A stretch of DNA of 64,000 nt from Protula sp. h YS-2021 (taxonomy: Eukaryota > Annelida > Polychaeta > Sabellida > Serpulidae), in contig OX457026.1 of the NCBI GenBank assembly GCA_949752745.1, forward strand, positions 26,598,116-26,662,115, in the 5' to 3' direction. Position 1 is the stretch's first letter, and the number at the start of each line of letters is the position of its first letter. The notes under the pieces are model-generated. The model worked only from the letters and a program-made list of their open reading frames with translations, had not been told where the DNA came from and made no database searches. Position numbers and translations under genes: made by a program. Shown piece by piece: positions 1 through 12,990 of the stretch.

Positions 1-27
1 TGTCCACAAAGTCCTTAGCTTGAAGAG

Positions 28-158
28 GGGACGGACGGACGGACGGACGGACGGACGGACGGACGGACGGACGGACGGACGGACGGACGGACAGACGGAC
101 GGACGGACGGACGGACGGACAATCTCAAACCTATATCCCTCCGTTTCACGGGGGATAA
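28..158 (+). mobile_element. (GGAC)n tract plus hairpin: 3' end of a pearl/Helitron-like repeat
   Basis: A (GGAC)n microsatellite runs to about 120. About 16 bases later comes a 7-bp hairpin (138-154, with a TTC loop and one G-T pair), followed by ATAAAA. The same order (microsatellite, short spacer, GC hairpin, AT-rich end) recurs at 6196-6275, 16543-16617 and 20753-20837. It is the layout of non-autonomous Helitron-like or 'pearl' elements. The rest of the element lies left of the window. Confidence 0.5.
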
Positions 159-159
159 A

Positions 160-650
160 AACAAAACCTCACTGAAACTTTTTTGCCATGACCTGAAAAA
201 TCAAGGTCAAGGTGAGGTAAAAGTACATTTTTCAAAAGACCACTTAACACGAAAATAGCAAGAAACATAACATACATCCGTCTTGGAACACATATGTGGT
301 TTAATTTGGAGGTAACCTCACAACTTGGATCTTGACTTTGAGAATCAAGATCAAAGGTCATGCGACTTCTGTATCCCGAAAATCGTCAGCGATTTTGAGC
401 TCCATTTTAATCTCTTAGAGCTCAAAGGCTTTCCTCAAAACGTACTTTGGTAACCTTGACCTTGACTATGTCCCAAAAAAAACCGGAAGTTCATTCTAAT
501 CTTCGACCCCTTGATCGTAAAAGATTATATATTTCATTGTCAGTTCCCCTCCGCGGTAAGCGAAGAGTCCCCAGTTCACATCAGTTTTTCCACATTTTTT
601 AATGTCCACTTCTTTTGTTTTCTCCGATGACTTATTTTGAAGAACGCCGC
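160..650. other. No gene; dispersed GGTCAAGGTC-type repeat
   Basis: Non-coding. Several copies of AAGGTCAAGGT / ACCTTGACCTTGAC lie around 206, 335-360 and 455-470. The motif returns at 32760-32880 and 43860-44285, so this is a degenerate dispersed repeat. No ORF shows protein-like features. Confidence 0.5.
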
Positions 651-653
651 AAG

Positions 654-751
654 CAAAGTCGCACCTCTTTTGTGAGGCAGGGCATTCTCAAAAATAACGA
701 CCCGGTACACAGGTCATTCTTTTTGAGAATGCCCTGCAAGGTGTGACTTTG
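654..751. repeat. Imperfect palindrome (hairpin-forming repeat)
   Basis: An outer arm, CAAAGTCGCACCT, pairs with AGGTGTGACTTTG. An inner arm, GCAGGGCATTCTCAAAAA (677-694), pairs with its complement at 719-737. Asymmetric unpaired bases separate the arms. It is probably a small foldback MITE relic. The GGCATTCTCA core also occurs in the hairpin at 1620-1751. The stretch 752-1615 holds nothing else beyond a G13 run at ~951. Confidence 0.6.
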
Positions 752-1619
752 TTTTCATTGTTGTTTAATTTGATTCATTGAAAACAACACATAGTCATTG
801 ATCACATGGAATTTTAACAGGAATCAAACATTAAGAATCTTCGCCTTGAAAAAAAGATTTATTTAAACTTAAAAACATATATTCCTTAACAAATATTCTA
901 ATGCCTAAATACCTGACAAATTTTTTAGTTTTTATTGGAGTTGGGGGAGGGGGGGGGGGGGGGCTGATGAAAGAGATATATCGACACAGACGTTCGACAG
1001 CCGTGGTGATTTAGTCGCGACGAAAATGACAAAACGCATCTCATCTCTACGTTAAATATTCGTCGACAGACGTAGTTACCTCAAAAAGACGTTTGATAGA
1101 CGTCAGAATGATCACTTAATCGAGTGTTTTCTCTCGATTTCAAATCTCGAGCAAAACGCCAGAATTTTACGACGAGTAACATTAACTTAAACAGAAGAAA
1201 GTAGAAGCTTTCAAGTAAATTACCTTGTAGCTAATGTCGGAATTCATTTTCAAAAATTATGTAAGGTCCATCCGGTCTTAACATGCTTGTGGTATCGATA
1301 GATCCGGCAGGCTCGTTAACATTATATACTTGAATAAATCCATCAATGTCAAAATTCCCAGACTCCCTCTGCAATTCAGAAGGAGTCTGGGTAAAAAAAA
1401 CTCATTTTCTGAATCTTCCTCCATATTAATTTTGTACCAAAAAAAAAAAAAAAAAAGCTCGTGTTGACTCTTGCATTAACTAGGTTGTTATGAATGATCG
1501 TTCGGTTTTTTATACCTTGTCATGAATGTTATTCTTTATTTGTCACCTTAATCGCAGAACAATAGGGGGTGACGGGCCGAGGGAGGCGGGGCCAATTCGT
1601 CTGGCGCATGGACATTAAG

Positions 1620-1751
1620 TATGAGAATGCCTTCCTTCTCGGTAAACTCTATTTTCATAGCCCTGTCTATTCACACCTCGGGCTGACGCCCTCGGTATGA
1701 ATAGACAGGGCCATGAAAATAGAGAATACCTCGAAGTCAGGCATTCTCATA
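1620..1751. mobile_element. Foldback MITE, two-tier palindrome
   Basis: The outer arms are ATGAGAATGCC (from 1621) and GGCATTCTCAT (to 1750). A 27-bp inner stem at 1647-1673 is almost perfectly complementary to 1697-1723. There is no coding capacity and no target duplication I could identify. The flank 1752-2125 is unremarkable. Confidence 0.6.
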
Positions 1752-2129
1752 TACATACGAGCCTACAAATTAATTCTTCACAAAACTTAACGCCGAAGGA
1801 CTTCCTAACTGAATAAGAAATCACGTGGAAGGGACAACAAAAATAAATGAGAAACCATTCTTCTACCAGACTGAAATTAGTGTTGACTCGTAACTCAGAA
1901 AACACACTAAAGGAAATGAGAAAATCACCAACCATATTTTAACAATGGTTAGTAATAATTGGCGTGCCTTTCGTCCATTATCCTTCGATATGTCCCTGTT
2001 TCTTTCTTTCTGTTTTTTTCCCCACTTAAGGCGTATAGATAAATGAGATCGGTTATGCGATTATTCCAATTGGATTAAAAACATGCTCCTTATACATGTG
2101 TTGTTAAATACAAGACAGGCCTGTCGTGG

Positions 2130-2735
2130 ATCCATGACAAAAGGTCGAGCGTCAAAACGTCGATGACAGGTCGAAACTGTAAAAAATGCGACAAAACGTC
2201 GAGATTTTTTTACCGTTTTTTTTCATACTATTGAGGAAAACATTTCAAAATTTACCGACGAATTAACCAAAAACTCTCTAGAAGCGAATGTACGATTTCT
2301 ACGCCAATATCATGAGCTGCAACAACGACTCGCCACGCTGTGCAGGGAACGTGCAGTAGGACGGAAGAACGTACAGGAGTTTCCTCTGTGGGTGGGGCGC
2401 AATACTCGCTGAAAACCCACCAACCGCGAAAACCAGAAGGCGCTGAGTACAACAGTAACAGGACAAGACTTTAGTATTTGGGTCACTAAGAATTGCAGTT
2501 TAGAATTGTCTTTTAGAAATGATTTTAGAGCACAGCGCGAGAACAATTATTTTATTTGAAGATGCCTGATAAACGTTTGAGCTTGAGACTACAACTGTTT
2601 TTAATGAATTAATCGTTTAAACCTATAACTAAATCTTTTTGATTTGGTAAATCTTTAAAAAATCTCGACCTTTTGTCGCGTTTTCCAGTTTCGGCCTTTT
2701 GTCGCTGGTCCTTTTGTCGGGACATCGAATGCCCT
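2130..2735. mobile_element. TIR element with GACAAAAGGTCG sub-repeats
   Basis: The left end (2130-2205) and the inverted right end (2655-2735) each carry three or four copies of a GACAAAAGGTCGA-like 13-14-mer. Both end internally in the same T-rich block. The right terminus read inward starts CAGGGCATTCGATGTCCC; the left is a diverged version. No transposase ORF is visible in the ~450-bp interior and no target duplication was found. It belongs with the other elements here whose TIRs are built of short sub-repeats. A related fragment lies at about 35590-35650. Confidence 0.65.
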
Positions 2736-2981
2736 GTTTTGTTTTCAGCGTGAAGGATTACTGACTGATATCGAATTGATGCCCGTTAATTTGTACCACT
2801 TGGTGACCAGAGCAAATGGTTCGAATTACACGATAACACGAATAAAGAGAGTGAAGAAATAGGCAATAAATGCAAAATGGGACCAGCAATAATAGGAATG
2901 ATCCGTGGACGAATTAACGAGCATATATTCTATTAAATTCTCAATTATTTTCCCAGATATATTGAATAAACTGCAGGTTTG

Positions 2982-3127
2982 GGTTTCTTCCAGTCCAAAA
3001 GGCATTTCTTCCGGACAGTAGAAGAAACCGTGAATAAACAGTTTGATGTTTAATTAGCAAACAAGGCTCAAAGTTTCTTCCAGTTTTCTCCACTTTTGGA
3101 CTGGAAGAAAGTATTTCTTCCGGACAG
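2982..3127. repeat. Inverted/direct repeat of TTTCTTCCAGTCC
   Basis: TTCTTCCAGTCCAAAAG at about 2984 is inverted at 3093-3110. TTTCTTCCGGACAG is directly repeated at about 3006 and 3115. Non-coding. Confidence 0.5.
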
Positions 3128-3380
3128 CTTAAACCAGCTTTTGTCAGTGTTTTTTCACCTCAGAAGAAATCTACCAACCCTGGTTAACTGGCCCAATTAT
3201 GTGAAAAAGACTTTCGTTGAAAGATGAAAAAATAATTTAATTATGTACAGCAAGGTCTCAGTTCCTCACCCCCCCCCCCCCATCACACACACAAGAAAAA
3301 TTTACACAGTAAGTTCAAACAGCCCATTATTTAAAAACAAGAAGCCAAGTAAAGGCTGGATATTTTGTTATTTTAAGGCA

Positions 3381-3500
3381 TTATATACAATCTATTCCGG
3401 AACAGACCAATGAATACTCAACATCACTGAAATATGGAGAGTATCAGAAACTGCTGTTAATCTATTTCGGAATAGACTAATGTTGTCTATAATGGCTTAT
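3381..3500. repeat. ~120-bp inverted-repeat element
   Basis: The arms contain ATTATATACAATCTATTCCGG-like sequence at 3382-3410 and its diverged complement at 3460-3498. A CTATTCCGGAATAG palindrome of the same kind recurs at 26078-26092. Probably a MITE relic. Confidence 0.4.
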
Positions 3501-3779
3501 TTCACAAAGAAATATAAATTTAAGATCTTCTTTGTCTAGTAATTCTTTTCTATGAGTTTTCATGAGTTTTTTTTCACACACGTACACAAAACATAGAACT
3601 AGGGCTTCTTCATACAAGCATCATAGTTTACTTACTAAACTAGAGCGGCTAGTGCATACCAACATTACTGTACCCGAACATGTCAAACACTTGTCTTGGC
3701 CAGAAATTGCCATTTTCTTTTTGTAAACAAAAATAAAATAAATCTTTCTTTTAATTGGGATTGCACTCTGTGTCTTTCG

Positions 3780-3965
3780 AAAGTCGTCACTAAAAACAAC
3801 TTTAACTGTACGTTTCTTATCCGCGGTCGAGGAGGTGGGAACTGCAAACGGTTTTAGTGTACGTGTTTCTACCGGGGTCTCGCAGGTGGCTCTAAAAACA
3901 GGTTTTGCCGTGGTCTTTTTTCCAGGTCTTAAAAACGGTCGCTACAATTCCCTTTTTTGGCTTAC
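3780..3965 (+). repeat. Degenerate ~57-bp minisatellite, related to 50055-50345
   Basis: Three diverged units contain 'taaaaacaggtttt...gtacgt..tt..cc..gtc'. The better-preserved array at 50055-50345 has the same core, ACAGGTTTTACTGTACGT. A 69-codon ORF across it is chance. Confidence 0.5.
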
Positions 3966-4529
3966 TGTCATCCTCCCCACTCCCAACATCTAATGTGCGT
4001 ACGGCTCTGAACGCAACCTTAACACTTTGGGTTTATACCCAAACTGCACTTACACCCATGATATGTACCTTGTTTTCGTGCATCATCACCAGCAAAGAAA
4101 GGCATCCTTCATAACTACAGATGTCTCATCTGGGTGTGCTGGGAGAGGGGGGAAAGGGGTGGGGGACATATTTGTGCCGAAATGGTAAGATGCTTAACAT
4201 TAACAGATGGTTACCTCAATATCTGATAAATTTCAAAAGCATTCATTACAGCTAGATTTTTTCTTACACTGAATTTGAAATATTTAATGGTATCCATCAA
4301 AATAATTCCTCATTAAAATCGTCCTCAGTGCTGTTCTAGCATTCTGGAAAACATTCTTAACCATTTTTGAAGTTAAACGGTATCTCCACAGGGAAAATAT
4401 AGGATGGGAATGTCGGTTAAAACTTAATCTATTCCTCCAGATTTTCAGGGCATGATCCTAATGTTAGCCAGAATATTTTTCAAGGCATGGTGCGAATGCC
4501 GAAATTTCAACAGGATCCGACTGCTTTCC

Positions 4530-4531
<2 letters not shown>

Positions 4532-4613
<82 letters not shown>
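4532..4613. repeat. (TA)n microsatellite
   Basis: About 82 bp of pure TA. The Ile-Tyr ORFs across it are artefacts. Confidence 0.95.
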
Positions 4614-4616
<3 letters not shown>

Positions 4617-4744
4617 TGCGTGGGCTCTTAATCTCAGCTGGTCACTGATGCGCAACATTACAATGTGAGAAATTGCGGCTATTACACACACATTTAATAT
4701 TTCAGTTGAACTACGGTTTACAACTATGAAATGCCATTTTCACG

Positions 4745-4990
4745 TTTGTAAGACAATTATTGATTTCAAAAATTTATTTTTTTCATCAAGAATTAATTTT
4801 TGTTCTCAAAAATTTATTTTATCCCAAAAATTCATATTTTGATCTGAACAATTTTTACTGTCTGTAATTACATTTTGACATCTTTAAATGTATTCTTGAT
4901 CTCAAAAAATAATTCTAGATATCAATAAATATTTATCGATATCAAAAAATATTTATTTATACCAAAAATGGTTTATTCATTTCTAAAGCT
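4745..4990. repeat. AT-rich degenerate tandem repeat
   Basis: Irregular copies of a GATATCAAAAAATTTATTT-like unit of about 25-35 bp. Non-coding. Sequence from 4990 to 5440 shows no gene. Confidence 0.45.
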
Positions 4991-5449
4991 GATTTCTGGA
5001 GAAATATAAATGTCTTGATGTGGAAATATTTGAAAGAAAAAAATCTCAGTTTTGAGCTTAATTAATATCTTTGATATATTTCAACAAATTTTGATATCCA
5101 AAATTAGCATTAAATGTTGCAATCGCATTCCATATAAAACCGACAAACTTCTCGGACAGACTGTTTCCTGGTGAGAAACAAATTCATGACACTGTCATTT
5201 GCCGTTTCTCAGCCAAGAAACCACCCGTGCTTGAAGTTTCTCTGTTTTGAGAATGGTTTGGCGGTAAAACAACTTTCTTGTCAGCCTGCTAAAATCAACA
5301 GGTAGTTCTGGAGGGGCTTGCAAATACGAATATAACAGAAAAACCGACAGAAAATGTTGTGTCATGCTGTGTCCTCCCCTCGCTCATCAATCCGGGAGCT
5401 ACCGAATCTCCCTACCCCAAAAATTGATAGCAGAGTCGGGTGCGGAGCG

Positions 5450-6275
5450 AGTTTGCAATCACGTTTTTAAGTCATACGGCGCCAGTCGTTATCCAACATG
5501 CCTCAACTACACTAGCAAACGAGAATCCAACCCAAGGCATAATCCCAAAAAGTTTAAAGCTGATCGACTCGTTGCTCTAGAGTATATCTCGTTAACAAGT
5601 CATCTGTCCACAACACGTTTTGATGTCATGTGTTGCGCTATATAAGCCAAATACAGTCTGAACTGCCAAACCCACCCAAGGTATTATCCTTCCAAGTCTG
5701 AAGCTGATCCGACATTTCGTTCTATAGCTACAGTTATGACGCACTTCTCACGTTTGATGTCATATGACGCCATGCGTTGTCTAATATGCGTATAAAACAA
5801 TAGCAACCGGCGGACCTACCCAAGGCAAAAAATCAGGCCAAATTTGAAGCTGATCCGACTTGTGGTTCGAGAGTTATCCTGTTAATCTAGTGTCCAAAAC
5901 ACGTGATGGCGTCAAATGACGTCACACGTTGCGCTGTATACGCCGAGTACATTATTATCCGTTGGACCCAACAAAGGCATTATCCTGCCAAGTTCCGTTT
6001 TCTGCAGTTACAGCAATGATGCAATTGTCACTTTTGATGTCTTATGACCCCACACGTAGTCCAACATATGTCTATTACAATCTCCACCGGCAGACCAACC
6101 TCAAGCACAAATCCACCACGTTTGAAGCTTATCCGACATTTTTGTTCGAGAGTTAGCGTGTTAAAAAAAAACAAGCGTCTTCAACAGATGCACATACTAC
6201 ATACATACACTCATACACACACACAGAAAGTACAAAAACAAAATGCTTCCCCTTTACGGGGGGTGGTATATTTAA
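5450..6275 (+). mobile_element. Pearl/Helentron-like element with ~145-bp tandem core
   Basis: About five diverged units start near 5467, 5620, 5757, 5907 and 6037. Each contains a GATGTCATATGACGCCA-like block and an AAGCTGATCCGAC block. The array runs into a CA-rich microsatellite (6196-6230) and then a hairpin, CCCCTTTACGGGG, near 6250. This is the same order as in the 12.7-20.8 kb modules. The left boundary is not resolved. ORFs inside are not protein-like. Confidence 0.55.
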
Positions 6276-6359
6276 TTCGGACGCTACACATCCCCCCGAA
6301 AAATATGGACCCCGCAATGGAAAAGTCGATAGAGTACATTAGTGAATACCGAATACATT

Positions 6360-6778
6360 GTATCGTACTGTATTGTTCTTTAGATCCCTTTCAACTGCTG
6401 TGGTCATGTCTGGATCCCCCTGCCACATTTTACTGAAATGGGGCATTCCAGTCCTCCTTCTAACCGTTACATGTGGAGTGCCTCACAGGGTAGCAAGGAG
6501 GAGCCCCAACTTTAAAGTCTTGGGTATGACCCGACCGGGGTTTGAACCCACGATCTTCCAGTCTCGAGGCGGACACTCTAACCACTAGGCCACCGAGGCT
6601 GGTACTGAATACAACGGACTGAAATTTTCTGCTCGGAATATTCTGACAAAATCTATTTATTGCCGCCTCTTACAACAAATATCTTCTTCCATAGTTTTTG
6701 TACAAAGACATTTAAAGGCCGAGAGTGCGCTCGTAGTAAACTTCCTTATCACTGACTGAAATAAATAAATCACTCAGG
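6360..6778 (-). mobile_element. SINE-containing composite repeat, copy 1
   Basis: A repeat of ~420 bp, nearly identical to 27089-27499. On the minus strand a tRNA-like 73-nt head (6527-6599) has a box A (TGGCCTAGTGG) and a box B (GGTTCAAACCC), followed by ~160 bp of unrelated body ending in an AATAC-rich tail. Upstream of the head, on the same strand, lie ~170 bp that are always part of the unit; read on plus they end in AAATAAATAAATCA. RNA polymerase III transcription is inferred from the boxes. This is a tRNA-derived SINE or dimeric composite, not a functional tRNA gene, because the acceptor-stem halves do not pair properly. Confidence 0.7.
6527..6599 (-). promoter_or_regulatory. tRNA-like head with Pol III A and B boxes
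   Basis: Internal promoter of the SINE-like composite: box A TGGCCTAGTGG near the start and box B GGTTCAAACCC about 45 nt later. This is normal tRNA spacing. Confidence 0.65.
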
Positions 6779-6779
6779 C

Positions 6780-7525
6780 TTCCAGCCTAAGCAAGCAGGA
6801 GCAGCTCTAAATATCACAGGAAAAAGTGACGTCACGAAAGATAAGCTATGGATGTGGTTACCGAAAAAAAAATTCAACAAATATTTAAAAAAGCAGTGGC
6901 TTCAGATGCAGAACTCGTAAACTTTGGCGTTTCAAGCATATGTAAATTTTCCAGAACGCCCATACGATGAAATTTAAGACCAAAACGTCAGGCTCAACTC
7001 AGGCCCAGTATGAGCCTTCCTGTTCAAATATCGACGCCAACTACTTTACAGGTATCTTATATTTTCATATATTCTACGCTATCGGTATGAATTGTAGTTT
7101 AATGAATTCCACCGGTCCAGCAATCAAGTTAAACAATTTTTTTTATTTATTTCTTTTTTGTTTGTTTTAAATGCAGCTCTGGATTTTCAGGCATGAAATC
7201 GTTTGTACGCCCCAGTAAATAAAGTGATTGCAGAAAAGGCAGGTATTATTTTGCAAAAAGCCCTTATTAAATTAAAACCCATTTAACTATTGAGCGATAT
7301 TTCGAGGTTCATTCGTTTAATCATGCACAAATTTGACATGAATTTGTATGATATCTCGTAACAATCAATATTAAACAGGCACTAAATTCAGATATCTTAT
7401 GGCGATGAAGGAAATTCCTGGGCAGTGACTGCCGTAAAAATGTTGTTAAAATGTTATTTTCAGTATTCGCACAAAGTTGAGACTTTCCAGGACCATTTTC
7501 CAGGACGTTTCCCGGACTGTTTACA
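6780..7525. other. No gene seen
   Basis: Unique-looking AT-rich sequence. The ORFs at 6967-7170 and 7425 onward show no domain-like pattern. Confidence 0.5.
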
Positions 7526-7527
7526 AC

Positions 7528-7697
<170 letters not shown>

Positions 7698-7699
7698 TC

Positions 7700-10600
7700 G
7701 ATTTCATAGATTATCTACAGCCAAATAAATATGGCATATGCTCTACCAGACAAAGATGACATAAAAGTAATACAAAATTATTCTATTATTCTATTAGTTT
7801 TCTCGGGGGATTTTCAGTTTCCAGGGCTTTCCAGGATTTTTTCGGCCGCTTCATTTTGCTGGACTTTCCATGTACGAATGCTGTATTTTATTGTGGTAAA
7901 CATATTTCGAATGTGAGATTAAAGTCTTTTGTCGTCGAACTTATTTCTCTGTATAAAAAAGCAAAATGCAGACTTTTTCGAGTGCTCACTTTTTTGAAAG
8001 CTTTTCGGTGCCTTGGAAGATCTATGTCTTAATACTTTAAATTGCAACCAAACGTATTGTTCATGACAGCAGTTGTGTAGATATTTGTCAAAATGCACGC
8101 AATTTTTTTTCAGTGAGGCTACCATATGTTTTGTAATAAACTGAAAATGAAATTCACCCGATCCTCTTTTAGAAAGCTGAGATGTGTGTGCATGTATGTG
8201 TGGGAAGGGCGGTGAGGGTGTGTGGTTTGGGGGGTGTGTGTGTATGTGTGTTTCTTTGTGAGGTTTAACTAACGTGTCGGATTAACCGACATCGGTTAGA
8301 ACACAGAACTTTGACCATCATTGTAACGCTTGACTGAGAAGAATGAACACCTTTCCAAATGCAAAACACAGCCTGCTAACCATCAACCTTAACACGGAGC
8401 TCATTCATCAATGACACTTCAGTAAGACCCACTCGGTATCTTTGCAATTTATTCCCTGCATCTTGATAAACTAACGAAATACCATGACGGAGCGAGTTGG
8501 GACGAGGGGGGGGGGGAGGGGGAGGGGGGAGGTGGAGGAAGAAGGACACACTTCTGAATAATTCTAAAAAAAAAAAAAAACGAAAGAAATGAGAGTTTCT
8601 CGTTGGCATATCAGCCATGATAAAATGCAGATTCCTAGCGCCCACTCTGCGACTGGATTCCAAACAGAATCTCAAATCTTGGGTACAGATTTCTGAACAA
8701 GTAAAATAAGAAGCAGAAAGGATTTATCGTGGCAAAATTGCAGTGATAAATGTTTCGGTCTCCGTATCTACGTTAATTTCATGACCCTACCCTGGGTGTT
8801 TTGCTTCCTGCGTAAGCCAATGAGCATTCGGCGGTACATTTTATGGAGAAGTTCCGACTGTATACGTGTTGAGTTGGCTGAAGGGTTCATACATGTGAGC
8901 TTAGATTATATAACGCGTAGACTGAAAAAAAATACGAAGAATATCTCTGGAATAAACTGAAGGCAATCAATTCGGCATGGATGTTACGATATCCTGTACA
9001 ATCACCAACATCGCGACCGACCAAAGGCACAGTTCAGCTATTCACCCAGGTCAAAGCAGAGAGAAAGGAGGGTAAAAATTCACCTTCATTTGCCATAATC
9101 GTCAAAAAGCTGGCGGATTTTTTTTTCTTGAAAATCTATGTGGCAAATCAAATATCAAACAATTAGTTTTCGAATGATTTGATAAGTATTTAGTGATTTA
9201 GTAATAATGTCAATGAATGACAGATGAGGAGCCCGCCCAGGCTCTGTGTCCTGTTATACGTGTGTACACTTCAAAACACAAAAACTTAAAGAGAAAAAAA
9301 AAAAAACAACAAAACTCTCTAAGAGGCGACACGGAACTTACATGTGAAGATTTTTGTAAATTCTTAACGCGCCCGGCACATTTCTGAAAATGTTGCAGAC
9401 ATGGTGCATGATATATTCTGCTGAAAAACAACTTTTCTAATTTCAAACAATTGGGCATTTAATTGCATTGTGACAAAGCATTAAACAGACCAATTTTATG
9501 GTCAAAAATGCATGCCAATATAATCATATTTTTGTCAACACCATTTTTTACGTATGATTAAGAACGCAAGAAAAAAAAATGGCTAGAACATGTTCTATTC
9601 TAAAAATAACACAGTAAACGAAAAGCACCCAAAATAAGAAAAAAGAAAGAAAAAAAGACGGAAAAAATAAGAAGATAAAAAATCGACCAGTTTTGCAAAT
9701 AACATAACTTATTTCAAGGCAACACATCAAGATGCTCTACCTCTCTACCCTAGCCCCAAAAGTATTTCCTAATGATTCGTTGGTCTCACGAGATGGTTGG
9801 CTTCCCCGGTGTCATAATACGCGGCATAGCTACTTCCCGCGTGAATAGACATGACACGGCATTGGCTACTAACAGCGCTGCTGGTCAACACGACTACATA
9901 ACGTAGATGACTACGCGTCAACAAAACGTGACAGTGACTGACGTACAGCAGTTGTTCCGAATAACTTCGGCGCACTCTTTCTACCACGGGTAAGATGTCA
10001 CCGATTTTAGTCTTTCTTAAAGGGCAGGTTCAAAACATTGTCCTTTGCTGAGAACATCAGTAATCCCAATAAATCCGACAACCAAATTGTGATGTCGAAA
10101 ATGAGAGAAAATTTCGAAACATTACGAAATAAAGTGATTTGACTCACCATAATCTGTTTATCATCATGGATATATTATAATGTGAATAGTTGACGATTTC
10201 AACCTCGTCAATCAGTGAAACTGCAACACGTTTGCTTTGCTAAATTATTTCACATAGGATTACCTGCGTTTTCTTGCATTTCTTGCTGAACAGATAGTTC
10301 ACTTTTCCCAAATACACCCCGAGTATCAATTGTAGTGCAGGGTTTTATAATACTCAAAACAGGGAGTGCGCTTGGGAGTGCAGTGTGGGATAATCATTTT
10401 TTTCTTTTTTTTTTGCGCAGGCGCATTGGAAGCAAAGTCAATTGTTTGTTTACATACAGTGAATCTTCGTCACCTCGAGCCTCATGAATTCGAACGAAAT
10501 CGAAATTTCAGAGCCAGTTCAGGTGTTTCAACAAAATACACTTTTTTGTGAAAGTCAGAATTGTAAAATAAACCGCACGTGTTGTCTTACATTAATAAAC

Positions 10601-12100
10601 ACATTTTACTTCACAGGCCCCTCGAAATAAGGACGAGATCACGAAATTATTCACTGCTATGCAAACAGTTTCATATGACGTTATATTTTGCATATCCCAT
10701 TCCTGAAAAGTCAACTGCTTATTATTATTATTATTATTAAAAATACAAAATATATCGTGCTGAGAACCTATACGCGCGAGCTGACACCCCGTGATGCTTG
10801 TTAGCACTCTGTCACACAGTCAAAAATAAACTGTTCCCTAAACCCAGCCGTGCGTGACTCCGAGTATCTCAGGGACAATAACATGACTGCACTTTATAAT
10901 AACCTGTACAGTATCACTTTTTCAATCTTGAAAAAAAAAACTGATGGTATTTTAAACATGTAATGTAAATATTTGATATGTGCACGTCAAATTGCTTTTG
11001 CCGTGTAGCTATTTACATGTTACGCAATGCGACAGTTATCTAACAGTTACTGTTACGCGTTTTACATATTTAATTCAAAATCTTCACACAAAAAAGTATT
11101 TTCACAACGGTCAACAACATAAGATTCAACGTGTTTTTAGATATTTTACGAAACCGAAACTTCAACCTCCAGATTATGCTGGGTTAATTCTTGGCCACAA
11201 GTTAAAACTACACAGTGAAGTGCGGGAAGGGTTTTGGGGTCAAATAACTTGAACCTGAAACATTAAGCATTACTTTTTTGTTCAATATAAACGTGAAATG
11301 CTCCTCTTAGAGTGCCTACCGGAGAATCCAGTAAAGTTTCTGCTCAACTTCAAGTCCTGTGTGTTTCTTTTGTTCGGCGGCAGAGGGCGTCCACGAGCAG
11401 ATCATTTTTTTCCAGTTTTCCACTATACAGCCAGTTATTTCTGGCGTTAAAGGTCGCCCTGAAACACACAAACGCAGAAATTCAGCTTGTTAAAAACTGC
11501 ATATGCCACATTTCTCATGTACGAACCGTTATCTAGATCAATTCCGTTCCTTTTGAATTTGTTTCAATCTAAATACCTCTGTAAATTGAATTAAGACACG
11601 TCGACTCAGAGAAGTATTACATGCATTTCCTACAATCGTTGTTGCTGTCCATAATTTTCAAAGGTCAAAGTACAATGCAATAACTATTTGTCTGAATTAC
11701 CAAACAAGAATGTCCGGCGTATTAAAAGCGGAGACATTACACAGGTGAAGGGAGAAATCTACCAATTTTGATAATTTTGCTACCTCCTGGGGAAATAAAC
11801 GAAATTTCAAAGTAACTGGACCAGATCTGTGAGCACAACAGCATTGTTTGTGTTATTTTTCTTAAATTTACCTGTTTCTTTTTTTACTAATATTTTCATC
11901 AATTTTGGACGAACCCGTTATAAAATACTACAATCTCGGTGAAGACATGTCCAGGATTATTTTTGTTAAATGTTGGACATGACTTCATTATGGCTGCTAT
12001 ACAAGTGGCATTTTTTGTATTTTTCGGATATTTGGCAGTTTTTGCCCAAAGATCCAGATTTTTCTCAGTTGAACATTGTTTTTAATTTTAGAAGCTAGGA
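7700..12100. other. No gene seen; simple-sequence patches
   Basis: Contains a GT-rich patch (8176-8262), a G-rich patch (8505-8536), an A-run (~8565-8580) and (TTA)n at 10718-10740. A segment richer in GC than its surroundings, 9780-9990, contains a 72-codon minus-strand ORF but has no recognisable motif. I see no exon I can support. Confidence 0.45.
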
Positions 12101-12139
12101 TAGTTCATGCCATTGAATGCCAAAATTGGTTTGACTTAC

Positions 12140-12421
12140 GAATAACGGTCATAACTTGATGGTCGAGAGTGTCAATAACTCCGTCCTTTGTGTAGTTTCT
12201 TGCATAGCAATACATGTGACCATGCGACATCTCAAACCGCGCAGTGATATTCAATTGCACGGTTAAGTTGTTAGGCCTCGATATGTATTCTTCCGCCATT
12301 TCCTCTGTACCGTATTGCAGGTATAAGTCCGCCGATGTAATGCCTCCTTCCGTCTTTAAAAGAGTGCAGTTCATAATGAGCTGTTCACCTTCCAACACCG
12401 TTGGGTCGTTCGGAAGTAAAT
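12140..12421 (-). CDS. Internal exon encoding an Ig-like domain (phase 1-1)
   Basis: The 282-bp open exon has a pyrimidine-rich acceptor ending TGTTGTAG just before 12421. Its donor, GTAAGT at 12139-12134, matches consensus exactly. It starts with two bases of a split codon and leaves one, so it is a symmetric phase 1-1 exon, the classic arrangement for Ig-domain exons. The product contains DPTVLEGEQLIMNC and, about 55 residues later, HMYCYARN. This gives the spaced Cys pair and Y-x-C of an Ig fold. N-glycosylation sites (NCT, NLT, NIT, NYT) suggest an extracellular location. Both this exon and the signal-peptide exon at 36256-36343 use intron phase 1, which fits the same gene. A cytokine-receptor Ig domain or a generic I-set domain are both possible; I cannot name the gene. 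Confidence 0.72.
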
Positions 12422-12557
12422 CTACAACACAGGCACAGCGACGCGTGGCTATTAAGTGCAGTGAATTATAATCCCAGGGATGTGGGAACTTCCTTCAAGC
12501 AATGAACATGATGATCTGCTTGTGTGGTTATCAAGCACCACATTTACAGCTATTAAC

Positions 12558-12569
12558 ATCCCCCCCCCC

Positions 12570-12648
<79 letters not shown>
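12558..12648. repeat. Poly-C plus (TA)n microsatellite
   Basis: About ten C's followed by ~78 bp of TA, 140 bp upstream of the Ig exon's acceptor and so in the inferred intron. Both-strand ORFs here are artefacts. Confidence 0.9.
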
Positions 12649-12651
<3 letters not shown>

Positions 12652-12990
12652 TGTGCCACGGGTTCATCAAGAAAACAAGTATAAAAAAAGTATAAAAAAG
12701 GATAAAATTGGGGAAAAAAGTATGACAACAAGTTTGTCCAAGGACAAAGTCCCAGCTTACGAAAAGCAATAAGACCAATTCCAGCGTGCATGAGCAAGGG
12801 AATTTGCCTGAAAAATTGGGCTTCAAAAGATGAGACGGCAAAGAGCTAGCCCAATAATTAATTTAGCACCGGACCAGAACATACATCGATACATGCATAC
12901 AAAGATTTCTTTCCCAGAAAAATGGGAAACAGATTTTTGGAATCTCTGGTAGACTGGATAGTCTGCCATAGATACCTTCAAACAACGCTC

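Noticed and set aside
6527..6599. Functional tRNA gene on minus (and 27257-27329)
   Set aside because: A and B boxes are good but the acceptor halves do not pair, and the sequence is embedded in a repeated composite.
9769..9987. 72-codon minus-strand ORF in a segment with more GC than its surroundings
   Set aside because: No motif, no splice signals I trust; noted only as a compositional patch.
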